A stretch of 64,000 bases of DNA, taken from positions 1,902,001 through 1,966,000 of the forward strand of contig NZ_CP080590.1 of assembly GCF_019504385.1 (NCBI RefSeq), written 5' to 3'. The notes below the pieces were generated by a model that was not told the origin of the DNA, ran no database searches, and saw only the letters and a program-made list of their open reading frames with translations. Numbering within the stretch: position 1 is the first letter of the stretch; each line of letters opens with the position of its first letter. Positions 54,591 to 63,923 of the stretch are shown here, one piece after another. The stretch comes from Devosia salina. GTDB taxonomy: Bacteria; Pseudomonadota; Alphaproteobacteria; Rhizobiales; Devosiaceae. The position numbers and the translations under genes are program-made.

Positions 54591-55576
54591 GCGCCCTCCT
54601 CCGGGTCGGATTTCTGCGCGTCATAGCGGTCGGGGTCGAAGCCCAGCGCGTCGAAACTCTGGCGCATATGCGGTGGCAGCGGCGCGGAAATGTCGATCTT
54701 CTTGCCATTGCGCAGCGGCAGCACGATGCGGCGGGCATGCAGATGCAGGCCTTCGCCCAGCCCCGGTGCCGGCTGCCAGTTCTCGATGTTGAAATAGCGC
54801 GGATCGTCGATGATCGGCGTGCCGAGCTGGGCCATGTGCACGCGCAGCTGGTGCGTGCGCCCGGTCACCGGCTTCAGCGTCACCCAGGCAAACCGGCGGC
54901 TGGCCGTGTCGGTGGTCGAATAATAGCTCGACGAATGCACGGCGCCCGGTGCGCCATTGCGCACCACCACCATCTGCTCGCCGTCGGTCGTCTGCTGCTT
55001 GGCCAGGAAGCAGGAGATCTCGCCCTGTCGCGGGGTCGGGTTGCCGGCAACGATCGCCCAGTAGATCTTGCGGGCCGAGCGCGACCGGAACACCGAACCG
55101 AAATGCTTGGCCGCCGCAGCGGTCTTGGCAACGACCAGGCACCCCGACGTGTCCCGGTCCAGTCGATGCACCAGGCGCGGCGCCTCGCCCTGCTTGTTGG
55201 GCAGGTTCTTCAACAGGCCATCCATATGCCGCGTGGTGCCGCTGCCGCCCTGCACCGCCAGGCCATGCGGCTTGTTGAACACATAGAGGTCGTCGTCCTC
55301 GTAAAGGATCAGGTCCTTGAGGAAGCGGACATCATCCGCATTGACCTTGAACGGGCGAACCGTGTCCGGATCATCAACCGGCGGAATCCGGACGACCTGC
55401 CCTTCGGCGACACGGGTGCTGGGCTGCACCTTGGCCTTGTCGACGCGCACCTCGCCATTGCGGATCAGCTTTTGCAGCCGCGCAAACCCGACCTGCGGGA
55501 AGTGCCGCGCAAACCAGCGATCCAGGCGCATGCCGTCGTCGTCTGCACTGACTTCTCGATGTTGAACGCCACTCAT
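54587..55576 (-). CDS. RluC/RluD-type 23S rRNA pseudouridine synthase
   Basis: A 329-residue enzyme. An N-terminal S4 domain (MRLDRWFARHFPQVGFARLQKLIRNG split over residues 16-41) binds RNA. The catalytic motif is HRLDRDTSGCLVVAK with the nucleophilic Asp, preceded by NKPHGLAVQGG and followed by TGRTHQLRVHMA. Target U positions in 23S rRNA cannot be fixed from the sequence; the layout favours RluC. The start overlaps the crcB stop as ATGA. Confidence 0.93.
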   Translation of the reverse strand: MSGVQHREVSADDDGMRLDRWFARHFPQVGFARLQKLIRNGEVRVDKAKVQPSTRVAEGQVVRIPPVDDPDTVRPFKVNADDVRFLKDLILYEDDDLYVFNKPHGLAVQGGSGTTRHMDGLLKNLPNKQGEAPRLVHRLDRDTSGCLVVAKTAAAAKHFGSVFRSRSARKIYWAIVAGNPTPRQGEISCFLAKQQTTDGEQMVVVRNGAPGAVHSSSYYSTTDTASRRFAWVTLKPVTGRTHQLRVHMAQLGTPIIDDPRYFNIENWQPAPGLGEGLHLHARRIVLPLRNGKKIDISAPLPPHMRQSFDALGFDPDRYDAQKSDPEEGA

Positions 55577-55956
55577 GCCGCACCGCCTCTGCTGATCAGG
55601 AGCCCGAGATATAGGCCCAGGAGGCAAACCACAACTGACAAGCCAATATAGAGCATGGCCTGCGCCAGTGCGCCGCGCTCGATCAGGAAGATGGTGTCGA
55701 GCGAGAAGGAAGAAAAGGTGGTGAACCCGCCCAAAAAGCCAACGGCCGCGAAAAGCCTGATCTCGTTCTGCATGGCCGGTGTCGTCCGCGCCAATACGCC
55801 GATCAACAGGCCCATCAGGCACGATCCGACGATATTGGCCAGCAGCGTCGCCAGCGGGAAATTGGCCGACCACACCCGGCTGACCAGCACGGACAGGCCA
55901 TAGCGCGACATCGCCCCGATTGCGCCGCCCGCACCGACGAGCAAGAAAGCCTGCAT
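55573..55956 (-). CDS. crcB: Fluoride exporter CrcB/Fluc
   Basis: A 127-residue dual-topology fluoride channel with four spans. Signatures are GGAIGAMSRYGLS, NFPLATLLANIVGSCLMG and FAAVGFLGGFTTFSSFSLD. The start lies only three bases after the rarA stop, so there is no space for a fluoride riboswitch and expression follows the operon. It is a single-copy full-length form. Confidence 0.96.
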   Translation of the reverse strand: MQAFLLVGAGGAIGAMSRYGLSVLVSRVWSANFPLATLLANIVGSCLMGLLIGVLARTTPAMQNEIRLFAAVGFLGGFTTFSSFSLDTIFLIERGALAQAMLYIGLSVVVCLLGLYLGLLISRGGAA

Positions 55957-55959
55957 GGC

Positions 55960-57282
55960 CTAATCCTTTTTGTTTTCTGCCTGCTTGGCCGCCCGCAAAC
56001 GGCCGAAATAATCCATGCGCTTGCGCAGGTCCCGCTCGAAGCCGCGCTCCACTGGGTGGTAGAAATCCTGCCGCCCGATCTTCTCGGGGAAATATTCCTG
56101 CCCCGAAAAAGCCTCGGGCGTATCGTGGTCGTAGATATAGCCATCCCCATAGCCCTGCCCCTTCATCATCTTGGTAGGCGCATTGAGGATGACCTTGGGC
56201 GGCATGGGCGAACCGGTCGACTTGGCCACGGCCACGGCAGCCTTGTAGGCGGTATAGACCGCGTTGGATTTGGGCGCGAGCGCCAGATAGACAACCACCT
56301 GCGCCAGCGACAGCTCGCCCTCGGGCGAACCCAGCATCTGATACGCATCCCGCGCCGCCACCGCCAGTTGCAGCGCCTGCGGGTCGGCCAGGCCGATATC
56401 TTCGGAAGCCATGCGGATCAGCCGCCGCGCCAGGAAGAGCGGGTCCTCGCCGGCGTCCAGCATGCGCGCGAAATAGTAAAGCGCCGCATCCGGATCGGAC
56501 CCCCGGATGGTCTTGTGCAGGGCCGAGATCAGGTTGTAGTGCCCGTCCTGCGCCTTGTCATAGATCGGCGCCCGCCGCTGCACCACCGACAGAAGGCTGG
56601 TGGGGTCGAGCGTTTCCCCCTCGCCCGCCGAGGCCAGGATTTCCTCAACCAGCCCCAGCAGTGCCCGCCCATCGCCATCGGCCAGTCCCAGCAGGGTCGC
56701 CCGCGCCTCATCCGTCAGGGGAAGAGACGCTCCCAAGAGACTCTCGGCGCGCTGCAAAAGGCTTTCCAGGTCATCGAGGCCCAGGGATTCGAACCGCAGC
56801 ACCTGGCTGCGCGACAACAGGGCCGCGTTGAGCTCGAAGGACGGGTTTTCCGTCGTCGCCCCCACCAGCACCACCGTGCCGTCTTCCATCACCGGCAGGA
56901 AGCTATCCTGCTGCGCCCGGTTGAAGCGATGGATTTCATCCACGAACAGCAGCGTACGGTGTCCCGAAAGCCGCTCGAACCGCGCCTTTTCGAACACCTT
57001 CTTGAGGTCCGCGACCCCCGAAAAGATCGCTGAAATCTGCTCGAAACGATAGCCGATCTGGTCGGCCAGCAGCCGCGCCACGGTCGTCTTGCCGGTGCCC
57101 GGCGGGCCCCAGAGGATCAGCGACCCCAGCCGTCCCGACGCCAGCATGCGCCTGAGCGTCCCGCCCTCGCCGAGCAGGTGCTGCTGCCCGATCACCTCAT
57201 CGAGGGATCGGGGGCGCAATTGGTCGGCCAGGGGCCGGGCCTTGTCGGTTTCACTGGGTTCGGCGGCGAAGAGGTCGGACAT
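55960..57282 (-). CDS. rarA: Replication-associated recombination protein A (MgsA/RarA)
   Basis: A clamp-loader-like AAA+ ATPase of 440 residues that acts at stalled replication forks. Walker A is WGPPGTGKTT, Walker B TLLFVDEIHRFNRAQQD, then VLVGATTENPSFELN. The C-terminal half carries the tetramerisation domain with MPPKVILNAPTKMMKGQGYG. It starts 34 bp after the Do-like protease and is followed at once by crcB. Confidence 0.96.
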   Translation of the reverse strand: MSDLFAAEPSETDKARPLADQLRPRSLDEVIGQQHLLGEGGTLRRMLASGRLGSLILWGPPGTGKTTVARLLADQIGYRFEQISAIFSGVADLKKVFEKARFERLSGHRTLLFVDEIHRFNRAQQDSFLPVMEDGTVVLVGATTENPSFELNAALLSRSQVLRFESLGLDDLESLLQRAESLLGASLPLTDEARATLLGLADGDGRALLGLVEEILASAGEGETLDPTSLLSVVQRRAPIYDKAQDGHYNLISALHKTIRGSDPDAALYYFARMLDAGEDPLFLARRLIRMASEDIGLADPQALQLAVAARDAYQMLGSPEGELSLAQVVVYLALAPKSNAVYTAYKAAVAVAKSTGSPMPPKVILNAPTKMMKGQGYGDGYIYDHDTPEAFSGQEYFPEKIGRQDFYHPVERGFERDLRKRMDYFGRLRAAKQAENKKD

Positions 57283-57316
57283 GGCCCTTCCCTAGCAGAC
57301 CCCAGGGCGTCGCGCA

Positions 57317-58786
57317 TCACCCAGAAACGATCGCCCGGCTCACGCGCCCGTCGCGCTGCAGGATGATCTGCCAGGTGCGCACGCGTTGCGAGGCAATGTC
57401 GCGGAAGGCGCCGGCGCTGGTCAGCGTGGTATCATTGAGCGAGAGGATGACATCATCGACCTTGAGCCCCATCGCCTCGGCCTGTGATCCCGGCTCGATG
57501 GCCGTGACCATCACCCCCTGCGCGTCATAGGGCAGCCCTTTTTCCTCGGCCAGCGCCGGATCGAGCTGCCGCACGGTGACCCCGGCAAAGCGGGAATTGC
57601 CGCTAATGGTCGCAACGGCATCCGGCCCCGGCTGCGGCGCCGCCTCCACGGCAAACTCGACCGTGTCGGTCGCCCCGCCGCGCAGCCGCTCGAGACGGGC
57701 CTTGCTGCCCACTGCTCGCGTCGCCAGCCGGAAGTTGAAGGCGCTCGGATCATCAACGCGCTGCCCGTCAATGGTCAGGACGACATCGCCGGACCGGAAC
57801 CCGGCCCGCTCCGCCGGACCGCCCGGCGCCGTCTCGGTGATCATCGCCCCATGCGGCGCCTGCATGCCCAGGCTCGTGGCGATATCGGCGCTGACGGCCT
57901 GCATCTTGGCCCCGAACCACGGCCGCACGATCTGCCCGCCGGCGACGCCCGCCTCGGCCACCACCCGCGCCATATTGGCCGGAATGGCAAAGCCGATGCC
58001 GACCGATCCGCCCGACTGCGAATAGATCGCCGTATTGATGCCCACCAGGTGCCCCGCCATGTCGACAAGCGCCCCGCCCGAATTGCCCGGATTGATGGCC
58101 GCGTCGGTCTGGATGAAGAACTCGTAATTGCTGGCCTCGACCCCGGTGCGGGCCAGGGCCGAGACAATGCCGCTGGTCACCGTCTGCCCGACCCCGAACG
58201 GATTGCCGATTGCCAGCACCAGGTCGCCGACCAGCAGGTCGTCGCTATTGGCGAAGGTGATCGCGGGGAAACTCGCGCCGCCCCCATCGCGCACGCGCAA
58301 CACCGCCAGGTCCGTCTGCTCGTCCTCGATCACCACGTCGACCGCGAATTCCCGGCCGTCATTGACCGCGATGCGCACATCGGTCGCACCCTCGATCACA
58401 TGGCGATTGGTCAGGATCACGCCGCCCTCGTCCACGATCACGCCCGATCCCAGCGACTGGGACTCGCGCGGCCGTGTCTGGAAATACTGGTCGCCGAAAA
58501 ACCGCGAAAAGAACGGGTCGCTGGCAAAGGGCGACACTGCCTGCTGCTCGATGCGCGTGGCATAGACATTGACCACCGACGGGGAAACCGCCTGGACGAT
58601 CGGCGCAAAACTGAGCCGCACCTGTGCATCGCTCTGCGGAACTGTGCGTTCCGTCTCTATGGGCGCGACCGTTTCGGTCTGCGCCTGCACCGGCCTGGTG
58701 CCGTTCCAGGGCGCCAGTGCCAGCGTCCCTCCCGCCGCCAGAGCCACAAGAGCAAGACTGGAAAACACAAGCGTTCGCAGAGACAT
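57317..58786 (-). CDS. Do/DegQ-like periplasmic serine protease with two PDZ domains
   Basis: A 489-residue envelope quality-control protease. The signal peptide is residues 1-35 (hydrophobic 6-25). The trypsin-like domain has the triad His129 (TNRHVIEG), Asp159 (TDLAVLR) and Ser236 (NPGNSGGAL). Two PDZ domains follow at about 280-370 and 400-489. The flexible LA loop is near residues 84-108. I chose the ATG of MSLRTLVF because AAGGA lies 7 nt upstream; a GTG 26 codons earlier would hide the signal peptide. It leads the run to rarA, crcB and on. Confidence 0.94.
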   Translation of the reverse strand: MSLRTLVFSSLALVALAAGGTLALAPWNGTRPVQAQTETVAPIETERTVPQSDAQVRLSFAPIVQAVSPSVVNVYATRIEQQAVSPFASDPFFSRFFGDQYFQTRPRESQSLGSGVIVDEGGVILTNRHVIEGATDVRIAVNDGREFAVDVVIEDEQTDLAVLRVRDGGGASFPAITFANSDDLLVGDLVLAIGNPFGVGQTVTSGIVSALARTGVEASNYEFFIQTDAAINPGNSGGALVDMAGHLVGINTAIYSQSGGSVGIGFAIPANMARVVAEAGVAGGQIVRPWFGAKMQAVSADIATSLGMQAPHGAMITETAPGGPAERAGFRSGDVVLTIDGQRVDDPSAFNFRLATRAVGSKARLERLRGGATDTVEFAVEAAPQPGPDAVATISGNSRFAGVTVRQLDPALAEEKGLPYDAQGVMVTAIEPGSQAEAMGLKVDDVILSLNDTTLTSAGAFRDIASQRVRTWQIILQRDGRVSRAIVSG

Positions 58787-58987
58787 GGCCAATCCTTCGG
58801 AATCAAATTGCGAGCCAGAAACCCGGCATTTGGCGCTGCGAGGTGAACGCCCCGAATCTGTCACGAAAATGACGCTTCAGCATTGTTGGTTTGCCCCGCA
58901 AATAAACGTTTGCGCGAGGGGGCACACCGCCCTATATGCAGCGCTCATTTCTGCCCTTCCCTCCAGCCCCGAAAGGCCTGTTGTCCA

Positions 58988-60169
58988 ATGACCGACGAGC
59001 CGAAGACCATCTATGCCAACACGTCCGCGCTGATTGCGGCCGAGGCACCGGATTTTCCGTCCTTCCTGTTCTCCGAAAAGGAGTTTCACAGGGCGATCAA
59101 GGTCTTCAAGAAGGGTTTTGATGGCCTCTTGACCTATGCGGTCAAGTGCAACCCCTCGCCGCACATCATTGCCCAGCTCCATGCCGAAGGGCTCAAGGCG
59201 TTCGACGTCGCCTCCAATACCGAAATGGAACTGGTGCGCGACTACGCTCCCGGCGCCGTCATGCACTACAACAACCCGATCAAAAACAAGCGCGAGATCG
59301 CCCGCGCCTATGACGAGTTCGGCGTGCGTTCGTTCACCATCGACCACCCCCAGCAGCTCGACCAGCTCGCCTCCGTCGTCTCGCCCAGCCGCGACGTCGA
59401 GGTGACCACCCGCTTCAAGGCCGGCAAGGCGCTTAAATCCTATGATTTCGGCATCAAGTTCGGGGTCATGGAACAGGCCGCGGCCGAAATCGTCACCGCC
59501 GTCGAAAAGATGGGCTACACGCCCAGCCTCTGCTTCCATGTCGGCAGCCAGTGCGAGGATGCCTATGCCTATGAGCGCCACATCGCTGCCGCCTCGCGTA
59601 TCGTCGAGGAAGCCGGCATCGAACTGAAGCGCCTCAATATCGGCGGCGGCTACCCGGCCCCCTACCCGACCAGCGAGGCCCCGCCGATGGACTATTACTT
59701 CGAGACCATCGCCCACGCCGTTGCCGAGCACTTCCCCAAGAAGGCGCCCGAGCTGATCATCGAGCCGGGCCGCGCATTGGTAACCTCCTCGACCTCGCTG
59801 CTGCTGCGCGTGAAGCATCAGCGCGGCGGCCAGGCCGTCTATGTCAATGACGGTGCCTATGGCGCGCTGATGGAAGTCAAGTTCATGCACTTCACCCCGC
59901 CGGTGCGTGTCTGGCGCGGCCCGCGCCTGCACGACAACAATGGCGAGTTCAGCGAATTCACCCTCTGGGGCCCCACCTGCGACAGCTATGACGTGCTGCC
60001 CCAGGTCTTCACCCTGCCCGCCGATATCGACGAGGACGACTGGATCGAGTTCGGCCTCATGGGCGCCTATACCCAGGCCTCGCTGACCCCGTTCAACGGC
60101 TTCGACCGCCGCGACCAGTACTGGGTGGAAGAGGTCTATACCGGCAAGGACATGCAGCCGGCGGAGTAG
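58988..60169 (+). CDS. Type III PLP decarboxylase (ornithine/lysine decarboxylase-like)
   Basis: A 393-residue alanine-racemase-fold decarboxylase for polyamine synthesis, most likely acting on ornithine (perhaps also lysine). The PLP lysine is Lys53 in LLTYAVKCNPSP; His in CFHVGSQC, GGGYPAPYP and EPGRALV bind the cofactor; Cys331 in WGPTCDSYDVL is the active-site Cys supplied across the dimer. I chose the ATG of MTDEPKTIYAN. It is divergent from the Do-like protease and stands alone. Confidence 0.92.
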   Translation: MTDEPKTIYANTSALIAAEAPDFPSFLFSEKEFHRAIKVFKKGFDGLLTYAVKCNPSPHIIAQLHAEGLKAFDVASNTEMELVRDYAPGAVMHYNNPIKNKREIARAYDEFGVRSFTIDHPQQLDQLASVVSPSRDVEVTTRFKAGKALKSYDFGIKFGVMEQAAAEIVTAVEKMGYTPSLCFHVGSQCEDAYAYERHIAAASRIVEEAGIELKRLNIGGGYPAPYPTSEAPPMDYYFETIAHAVAEHFPKKAPELIIEPGRALVTSSTSLLLRVKHQRGGQAVYVNDGAYGALMEVKFMHFTPPVRVWRGPRLHDNNGEFSEFTLWGPTCDSYDVLPQVFTLPADIDEDDWIEFGLMGAYTQASLTPFNGFDRRDQYWVEEVYTGKDMQPAE

Positions 60170-60201
60170 GTTTGACTAGCTGTCCTTTGAGCGCGTGGCT
60201 C

Positions 60202-60308
60202 GCCCCACCCTCAACCCCTCCCCATCAAGGGGAGAGAAGCGAAGGGCGGTAACGCTTGTGTTCATCGTCTCCCTCCCCCTTGTGGGGAGGGATCAAGGGT
60301 GGGGGTCT
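60202..60308. repeat. Mosaic CCCTCCCC palindromes upstream of the P-loop kinase gene
   Basis: CCCCACCCTC, CCTCCCCATCAAGGGGAG, a spacer, CCCTCCCCCTTGTGGGGAGGG and AAGGGTGGGGG. Nearly the same layout as the unit near 13.8 kb. It ends 8 bp before the next ATG, so it also forms that gene's leader. Confidence 0.8.
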
Positions 60309-60316
60309 GACTTGGC

Positions 60317-60859
60317 ATGACAGACAAAGTATCGCCCCTCGTCACCCTCGGCCGCCGCATCATGGTCCTCGGCCTCACCAATTCTGGCAAATCGACGCTC
60401 ACGGTGGCGCTGGCCCGCAGGCTCGGTGTGCCAGCGATCCACCTCGACCAGCTCCGACACCAGCCAAATACCAACTGGCAGGAGCGATCAGACGCCGAGT
60501 TTGTCGCGCTCCATGATCAGGCCATTCTGGCCGAAGAATGGGTCATCGACGGCTCCTATTCCAAAGTGATGCCGCAGCGTCTGGCGCGTGCCACTGGCAT
60601 TATCCTTCTCACCGATAGCCTCGTGACCCGATACCGGCGCTATTTCGTGCGAACTCTGTTTCAGAAGCACCGTGCCGGCGGCCTGGAGGGCGGGCAGGAC
60701 CAACTCAATTGGAAGATGATCCACTGGCTCTGGCATACGCGCAATTCCATCGGCAAGTACCAGGAAGTCGCGGCCAATTCCGGGCTTCCCCACCTGCTCG
60801 TAAACAACCGACAAGAACTGGACGGGCTCTACCGTAACTGGGGCCTCACCCGGTCTTGA
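60317..60859 (+). CDS. P-loop nucleotide kinase-like protein (topology-modulation type)
   Basis: A 180-residue P-loop protein related to adenylate-kinase-like FlaR/topology-modulation proteins. Walker A is GLTNSGKST; the IHLDQLRH, EEWVIDGSYSKVM and RLARATGIILLTDSL segments are typical. The substrate is unknown. No strong ribosome binding site is seen; GGGGGT from the repeat lies 12 nt upstream. Its 3' end overlaps that of the convergent epimerase gene by 14 bases. Confidence 0.85.
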   Translation: MTDKVSPLVTLGRRIMVLGLTNSGKSTLTVALARRLGVPAIHLDQLRHQPNTNWQERSDAEFVALHDQAILAEEWVIDGSYSKVMPQRLARATGIILLTDSLVTRYRRYFVRTLFQKHRAGGLEGGQDQLNWKMIHWLWHTRNSIGKYQEVAANSGLPHLLVNNRQELDGLYRNWGLTRS

Positions 60860-61877
60860 CCTTGACCAGGCCCATCCGGATCGCACTCTCCGCAGCGCTC
60901 AGAATGGCGTCCTCGACCGTCCGATAATCCCGTCCCAGCAGCGCTTCGCCCTTGCTGCCGTCGAAATGCTTCTCATTGCCGATATCGTTGACGATCTGCC
61001 GGGTGGGGCCGCCCAGGAGAGAGATGATGCGGATCAGCCAGTCCGGCACCGCGCGGCGCGTGATCGGATAGCCCGGATAGGCGCTCCGCAGCACCTCGGC
61101 AACCTGTTCGAATGTCCTGTAGGGACCGGTACAGAGATAGCGATGGCCGATGCTCTCCGGCTTCTGCAGCGCCGCCACATGCATGGCCGCCACGTCCCGC
61201 ACGTCAATGATGGCAAAGCCGATACGGGCCAGGGCCGGTGTCGATCCGTCGAGCAGCCCGGTCACGAGCCCCAGTGAGATGGATGTGTCCTTGTCCGTCG
61301 CCGGGCCAAGGATGGCACCGGGATGGATCGTGGTCAGCGCCATGTCATGGAGTTCGGCATATCCCCAGGCGGCCCGCTCCGCCCGCGTCTTGCCGATGCA
61401 ATAGGCCCAGCTCCGCCGCATGCCGTCGAGATCGGTGAAGTCCGCTTCGGTGTAGCGGCGTACGCCGCGCTCGTGCCCCAGCCCATAGCCCACAGTGGCA
61501 ATCGATGACGTCATGATCACCCGCTTGACCCCCGCCGCCTCGGCAAAGGCCAGCACCCGCTCGGTCCCCTCCACCGCGGGCCGCACGACCACATCGGGGT
61601 CCTTGGGTTCAACCGCAACGATCGCCGCCGCCACATGCATTACCGCGGACACGCCCTCCATGGCTGCCGCCCAGCCATCATCGTCGAGCAGGTCCGCCAC
61701 GACCAGTTCGAGACCGGCCTCCCGACCCGGCGCCAGGGCCGAAACGGCCGCCCAGATCCCGGGCACCTTGCTTTGCCCCCGCACCGTCCCGCGCACCGCA
61801 TATCCCGCATCGAGCAATTGCCCGATGACATGCTTGGCCACGAAACCCGATGCCCCGGTCACCAGCACGCGTTCCAT
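60846..61877 (-). CDS. NAD-dependent epimerase/dehydratase-type SDR
   Basis: A 343-residue extended short-chain dehydrogenase similar to dihydroflavonol reductases. The Rossmann motif is VLVTGASGFVAKHVIGQLL; HVAAAIV, MTSSIATVGYG and the catalytic YCIGK (YxxxK) follow, then HPGAILGPA. GGAGG precedes the ATG. It lies just after the rplQ terminator on the same strand, so it needs its own promoter or read-through. Confidence 0.9.
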   Translation of the reverse strand: MERVLVTGASGFVAKHVIGQLLDAGYAVRGTVRGQSKVPGIWAAVSALAPGREAGLELVVADLLDDDGWAAAMEGVSAVMHVAAAIVAVEPKDPDVVVRPAVEGTERVLAFAEAAGVKRVIMTSSIATVGYGLGHERGVRRYTEADFTDLDGMRRSWAYCIGKTRAERAAWGYAELHDMALTTIHPGAILGPATDKDTSISLGLVTGLLDGSTPALARIGFAIIDVRDVAAMHVAALQKPESIGHRYLCTGPYRTFEQVAEVLRSAYPGYPITRRAVPDWLIRIISLLGGPTRQIVNDIGNEKHFDGSKGEALLGRDYRTVEDAILSAAESAIRMGLVKVKTG

Positions 61878-61892
61878 ATTGCCTCCCCCAAA

Positions 61893-61927
61893 AGCAAAAA
61901 AGGTGGCCACGGAAAACCGTGACCACC
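61893..61927 (-). terminator. Terminator of the ribosomal protein/rpoA operon
   Basis: On the minus strand GGTGGTCACGG, loop TTTT, CCGTGGCCACC (one G-T pair), then TTTTTTGC. A strong terminator 27 bp after the rplQ stop. Confidence 0.92.
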
Positions 61928-61953
61928 TCAATTCAGTGTCGTGCCGACAAGAC

Positions 61954-62376
61954 TTATGCCGCTTCGGCTTCGTCGTCCTGGGTAAAGACCGGACCGGAAT
62001 CCTGACCCTTGGCATCGACGTCGCGATCGACGAACTCGATCACGGCCAGCGGGGCATTGTCGCCATAGCGGAAGCCGGCCTTGAGAATGCGCAGGTAACC
62101 GCCCTGGCGTTCCTTGTAGCGCGGGCCGAGCACGGCAAAGAGCTTCGCAACCATGGCTTCATCGCGGATCTGGGCGATGGCCTGGCGGCGGGCATGCAGG
62201 TCGCCGCGCTTGCCAAGGGTGATGAGCTTCTCGACGATCGGACGCAGGTCCTTGGCCTTGGGAAGCGTGGTGACGATCTGTTCGTGCTTGATCAGCGCGG
62301 CCGACATATTGGCGAACATCGCCTTGCGGTGCGATGCGGTCCGGCTGAACTTGCGGCCTCGGGAAGCGTGGCGCAT
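61954..62376 (-). CDS. rplQ: 50S ribosomal protein L17
   Basis: Large-subunit protein near the exit tunnel. The 140-residue protein begins MRHASRGRKFSRTASHRKAM and has the family segment TTLPKAKDLRPIVEKLITLGK. The acidic C-terminal extension (about residues 120-140) is common in alphaproteobacteria. It is the last gene of the operon, ended by a strong terminator. Confidence 0.98.
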   Translation of the reverse strand: MRHASRGRKFSRTASHRKAMFANMSAALIKHEQIVTTLPKAKDLRPIVEKLITLGKRGDLHARRQAIAQIRDEAMVAKLFAVLGPRYKERQGGYLRILKAGFRYGDNAPLAVIEFVDRDVDAKGQDSGPVFTQDDEAEAA

Positions 62377-62408
62377 GGGTTATCTCCTAAAGTCTGGTCA
62401 GCGCCGGA

Positions 62409-63428
62409 TCAGTAATGATCTTCGTAGCGCTTGGCGAGGTCATCGATATTCTCGGGCGGCCAGTTGTTGACGTCCATTCCGAGATGAAGCCCCATCTGTG
62501 CCAGGACTTCCTTGATTTCGTTGAGCGACTTGCGGCCGAAATTCGGGGTCCGCAGCATCTCGGCTTCCGTCTTCTGGATCAGGTCGCCGATATAGACGAT
62601 GTTGTCGTTCTTGAGGCAGTTGGCCGAGCGGACCGACAGCTCGAGTTCGTCGACCTTCTTGAGCAGCGCCGGGTTGAAGGCGAGTTCCGGAACAGCGTCC
62701 TGGGCCTTCTCCTTGGTGGGCTCTTCGAAGTTGACGAAGACCGACAGCTGGTCCTGCAGGATACGCGCAGCATAGGCCACGGCATCTTCCGGCGAGATTG
62801 CGCCATTGGTCTCGACGCTCAGGGTCAGCTTGTCCTTGTCCAGGCTTTCGCCGGCCCGGGTCGCATCGACCTTGTAGCTCACGCGGCGCACCGGCGAGAA
62901 CAGCGCATCGACCGGGATGTAACCGATCGGGGCGTCCTCGGGACGGTTCTTCTCGGCCGGGACATAACCCTTGCCGGTATCGACGGTGAACTCGATATTG
63001 ATCTCGGCGCCGTCGTCGAGGTGGCAGATGACCAGCTCGGGGTTCAGCACTTCGATGTCACCGGAAACCTTGATGTCGCCAGCAGTGACGGCACCGGGGC
63101 CCTGACGCGAGAGGGTCAGGCGCTTCGGGCCTTCGCCACCCATCTTCAGGGCGATTTCCTTGACGTTGAGAACGAGATCGGTGATGTCCTCGCGCACGCC
63201 GGGCAGCGAGGAGAATTCGTGCAGGATGCCGTCAATCTGGATCGCGGTTACTGCCGCGCCCTGAAGCGACGACAGAAGCACGCGACGAAGGGCATTGCCC
63301 AGGGTAAGCCCGTATCCGCGCTCAAGCGGCTCGGCAACCACCGAGGCCACGCGCGCGTTGTCGCTGCCCGAAACAATGTCCAGCTTGGTCGGCTTGATCA
63401 GTTCCTGCCAGTTCCTCTGGATCGTCAC
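62409..63428 (-). CDS. rpoA: DNA-directed RNA polymerase subunit alpha
   Basis: Scaffold subunit of RNA polymerase, 339 residues. The N-terminal domain has EPLERGYGLTLGNALRRVLLSSLQG, and the C-terminal domain, which binds UP elements and activators, has ELSVRSANCLKNDNI and FGRKSLNEIKEVL. The start is a GTG with AAGGAC about 8 nt upstream. It lies between rpsK and rplQ as in most bacteria. Confidence 0.98.
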   Translation of the reverse strand: MTIQRNWQELIKPTKLDIVSGSDNARVASVVAEPLERGYGLTLGNALRRVLLSSLQGAAVTAIQIDGILHEFSSLPGVREDITDLVLNVKEIALKMGGEGPKRLTLSRQGPGAVTAGDIKVSGDIEVLNPELVICHLDDGAEINIEFTVDTGKGYVPAEKNRPEDAPIGYIPVDALFSPVRRVSYKVDATRAGESLDKDKLTLSVETNGAISPEDAVAYAARILQDQLSVFVNFEEPTKEKAQDAVPELAFNPALLKKVDELELSVRSANCLKNDNIVYIGDLIQKTEAEMLRTPNFGRKSLNEIKEVLAQMGLHLGMDVNNWPPENIDDLAKRYEDHY

Positions 63429-63530
63429 GGTATTGTCCTTTCAAATTAGCGGCCATTGCGACCGCTCCGCCGCAAACACAATAGGAGCCCCCGACCCATC
63501 CAATCGGCCGGGAGCACTCTAGTCGTCTGG

Positions 63531-63923
63531 CTAGACGCGGCGCCGCTTGCGCGGGCGGCAGCCATTGTGCGGGATCGACGTGACGTCACGGATCGAGGTG
63601 ACGTTGAAGCCGGCAGCCTGCAGGGCGCGCAGGGCCGATTCACGGCCCGAACCGGGGCCACGCACTTCGACCTCGAGGGTCTTCATGCCGTGTTCCTGGG
63701 CCTTCTTGGCAGCATCTTCAGCTGCAACCTGAGCCGCATAAGGAGTCGACTTGCGCGAACCCTTGAAGCCCATCACGCCCGAGGAGGACCACGAAATCGT
63801 GTTGCCCTGCATGTCGGCGATGGTGATCATCGTGTTGTTGAAGGAGGCGTTCACGTGAGCGACGCCCGAGGTGATGTTCTTGCGCTCCTTGCGACGGACG
63901 CGCGCGACTTCAGTCTTGGCCAT
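63531..63923 (-). CDS. rpsK: 30S ribosomal protein S11
   Basis: Small-subunit platform protein, 130 residues. It has ITSGVAHVNASFNNTMITI, SSSGVMGFKGSRKSTPYAAQ and the basic end PHNGCRPRKRRRV. rpoA follows after about 100 bp. rpsM should lie upstream beyond the right edge; the last 77 bp of the window hold no recognisable coding sequence. Confidence 0.98.
   Translation of the reverse strand: MAKTEVARVRRKERKNITSGVAHVNASFNNTMITIADMQGNTISWSSSGVMGFKGSRKSTPYAAQVAAEDAAKKAQEHGMKTLEVEVRGPGSGRESALRALQAAGFNVTSIRDVTSIPHNGCRPRKRRRV

Noticed and set aside
55957..55959. Fluoride riboswitch before crcB
   Set aside because: Only three bases separate rarA and crcB, and no suitable leader exists.
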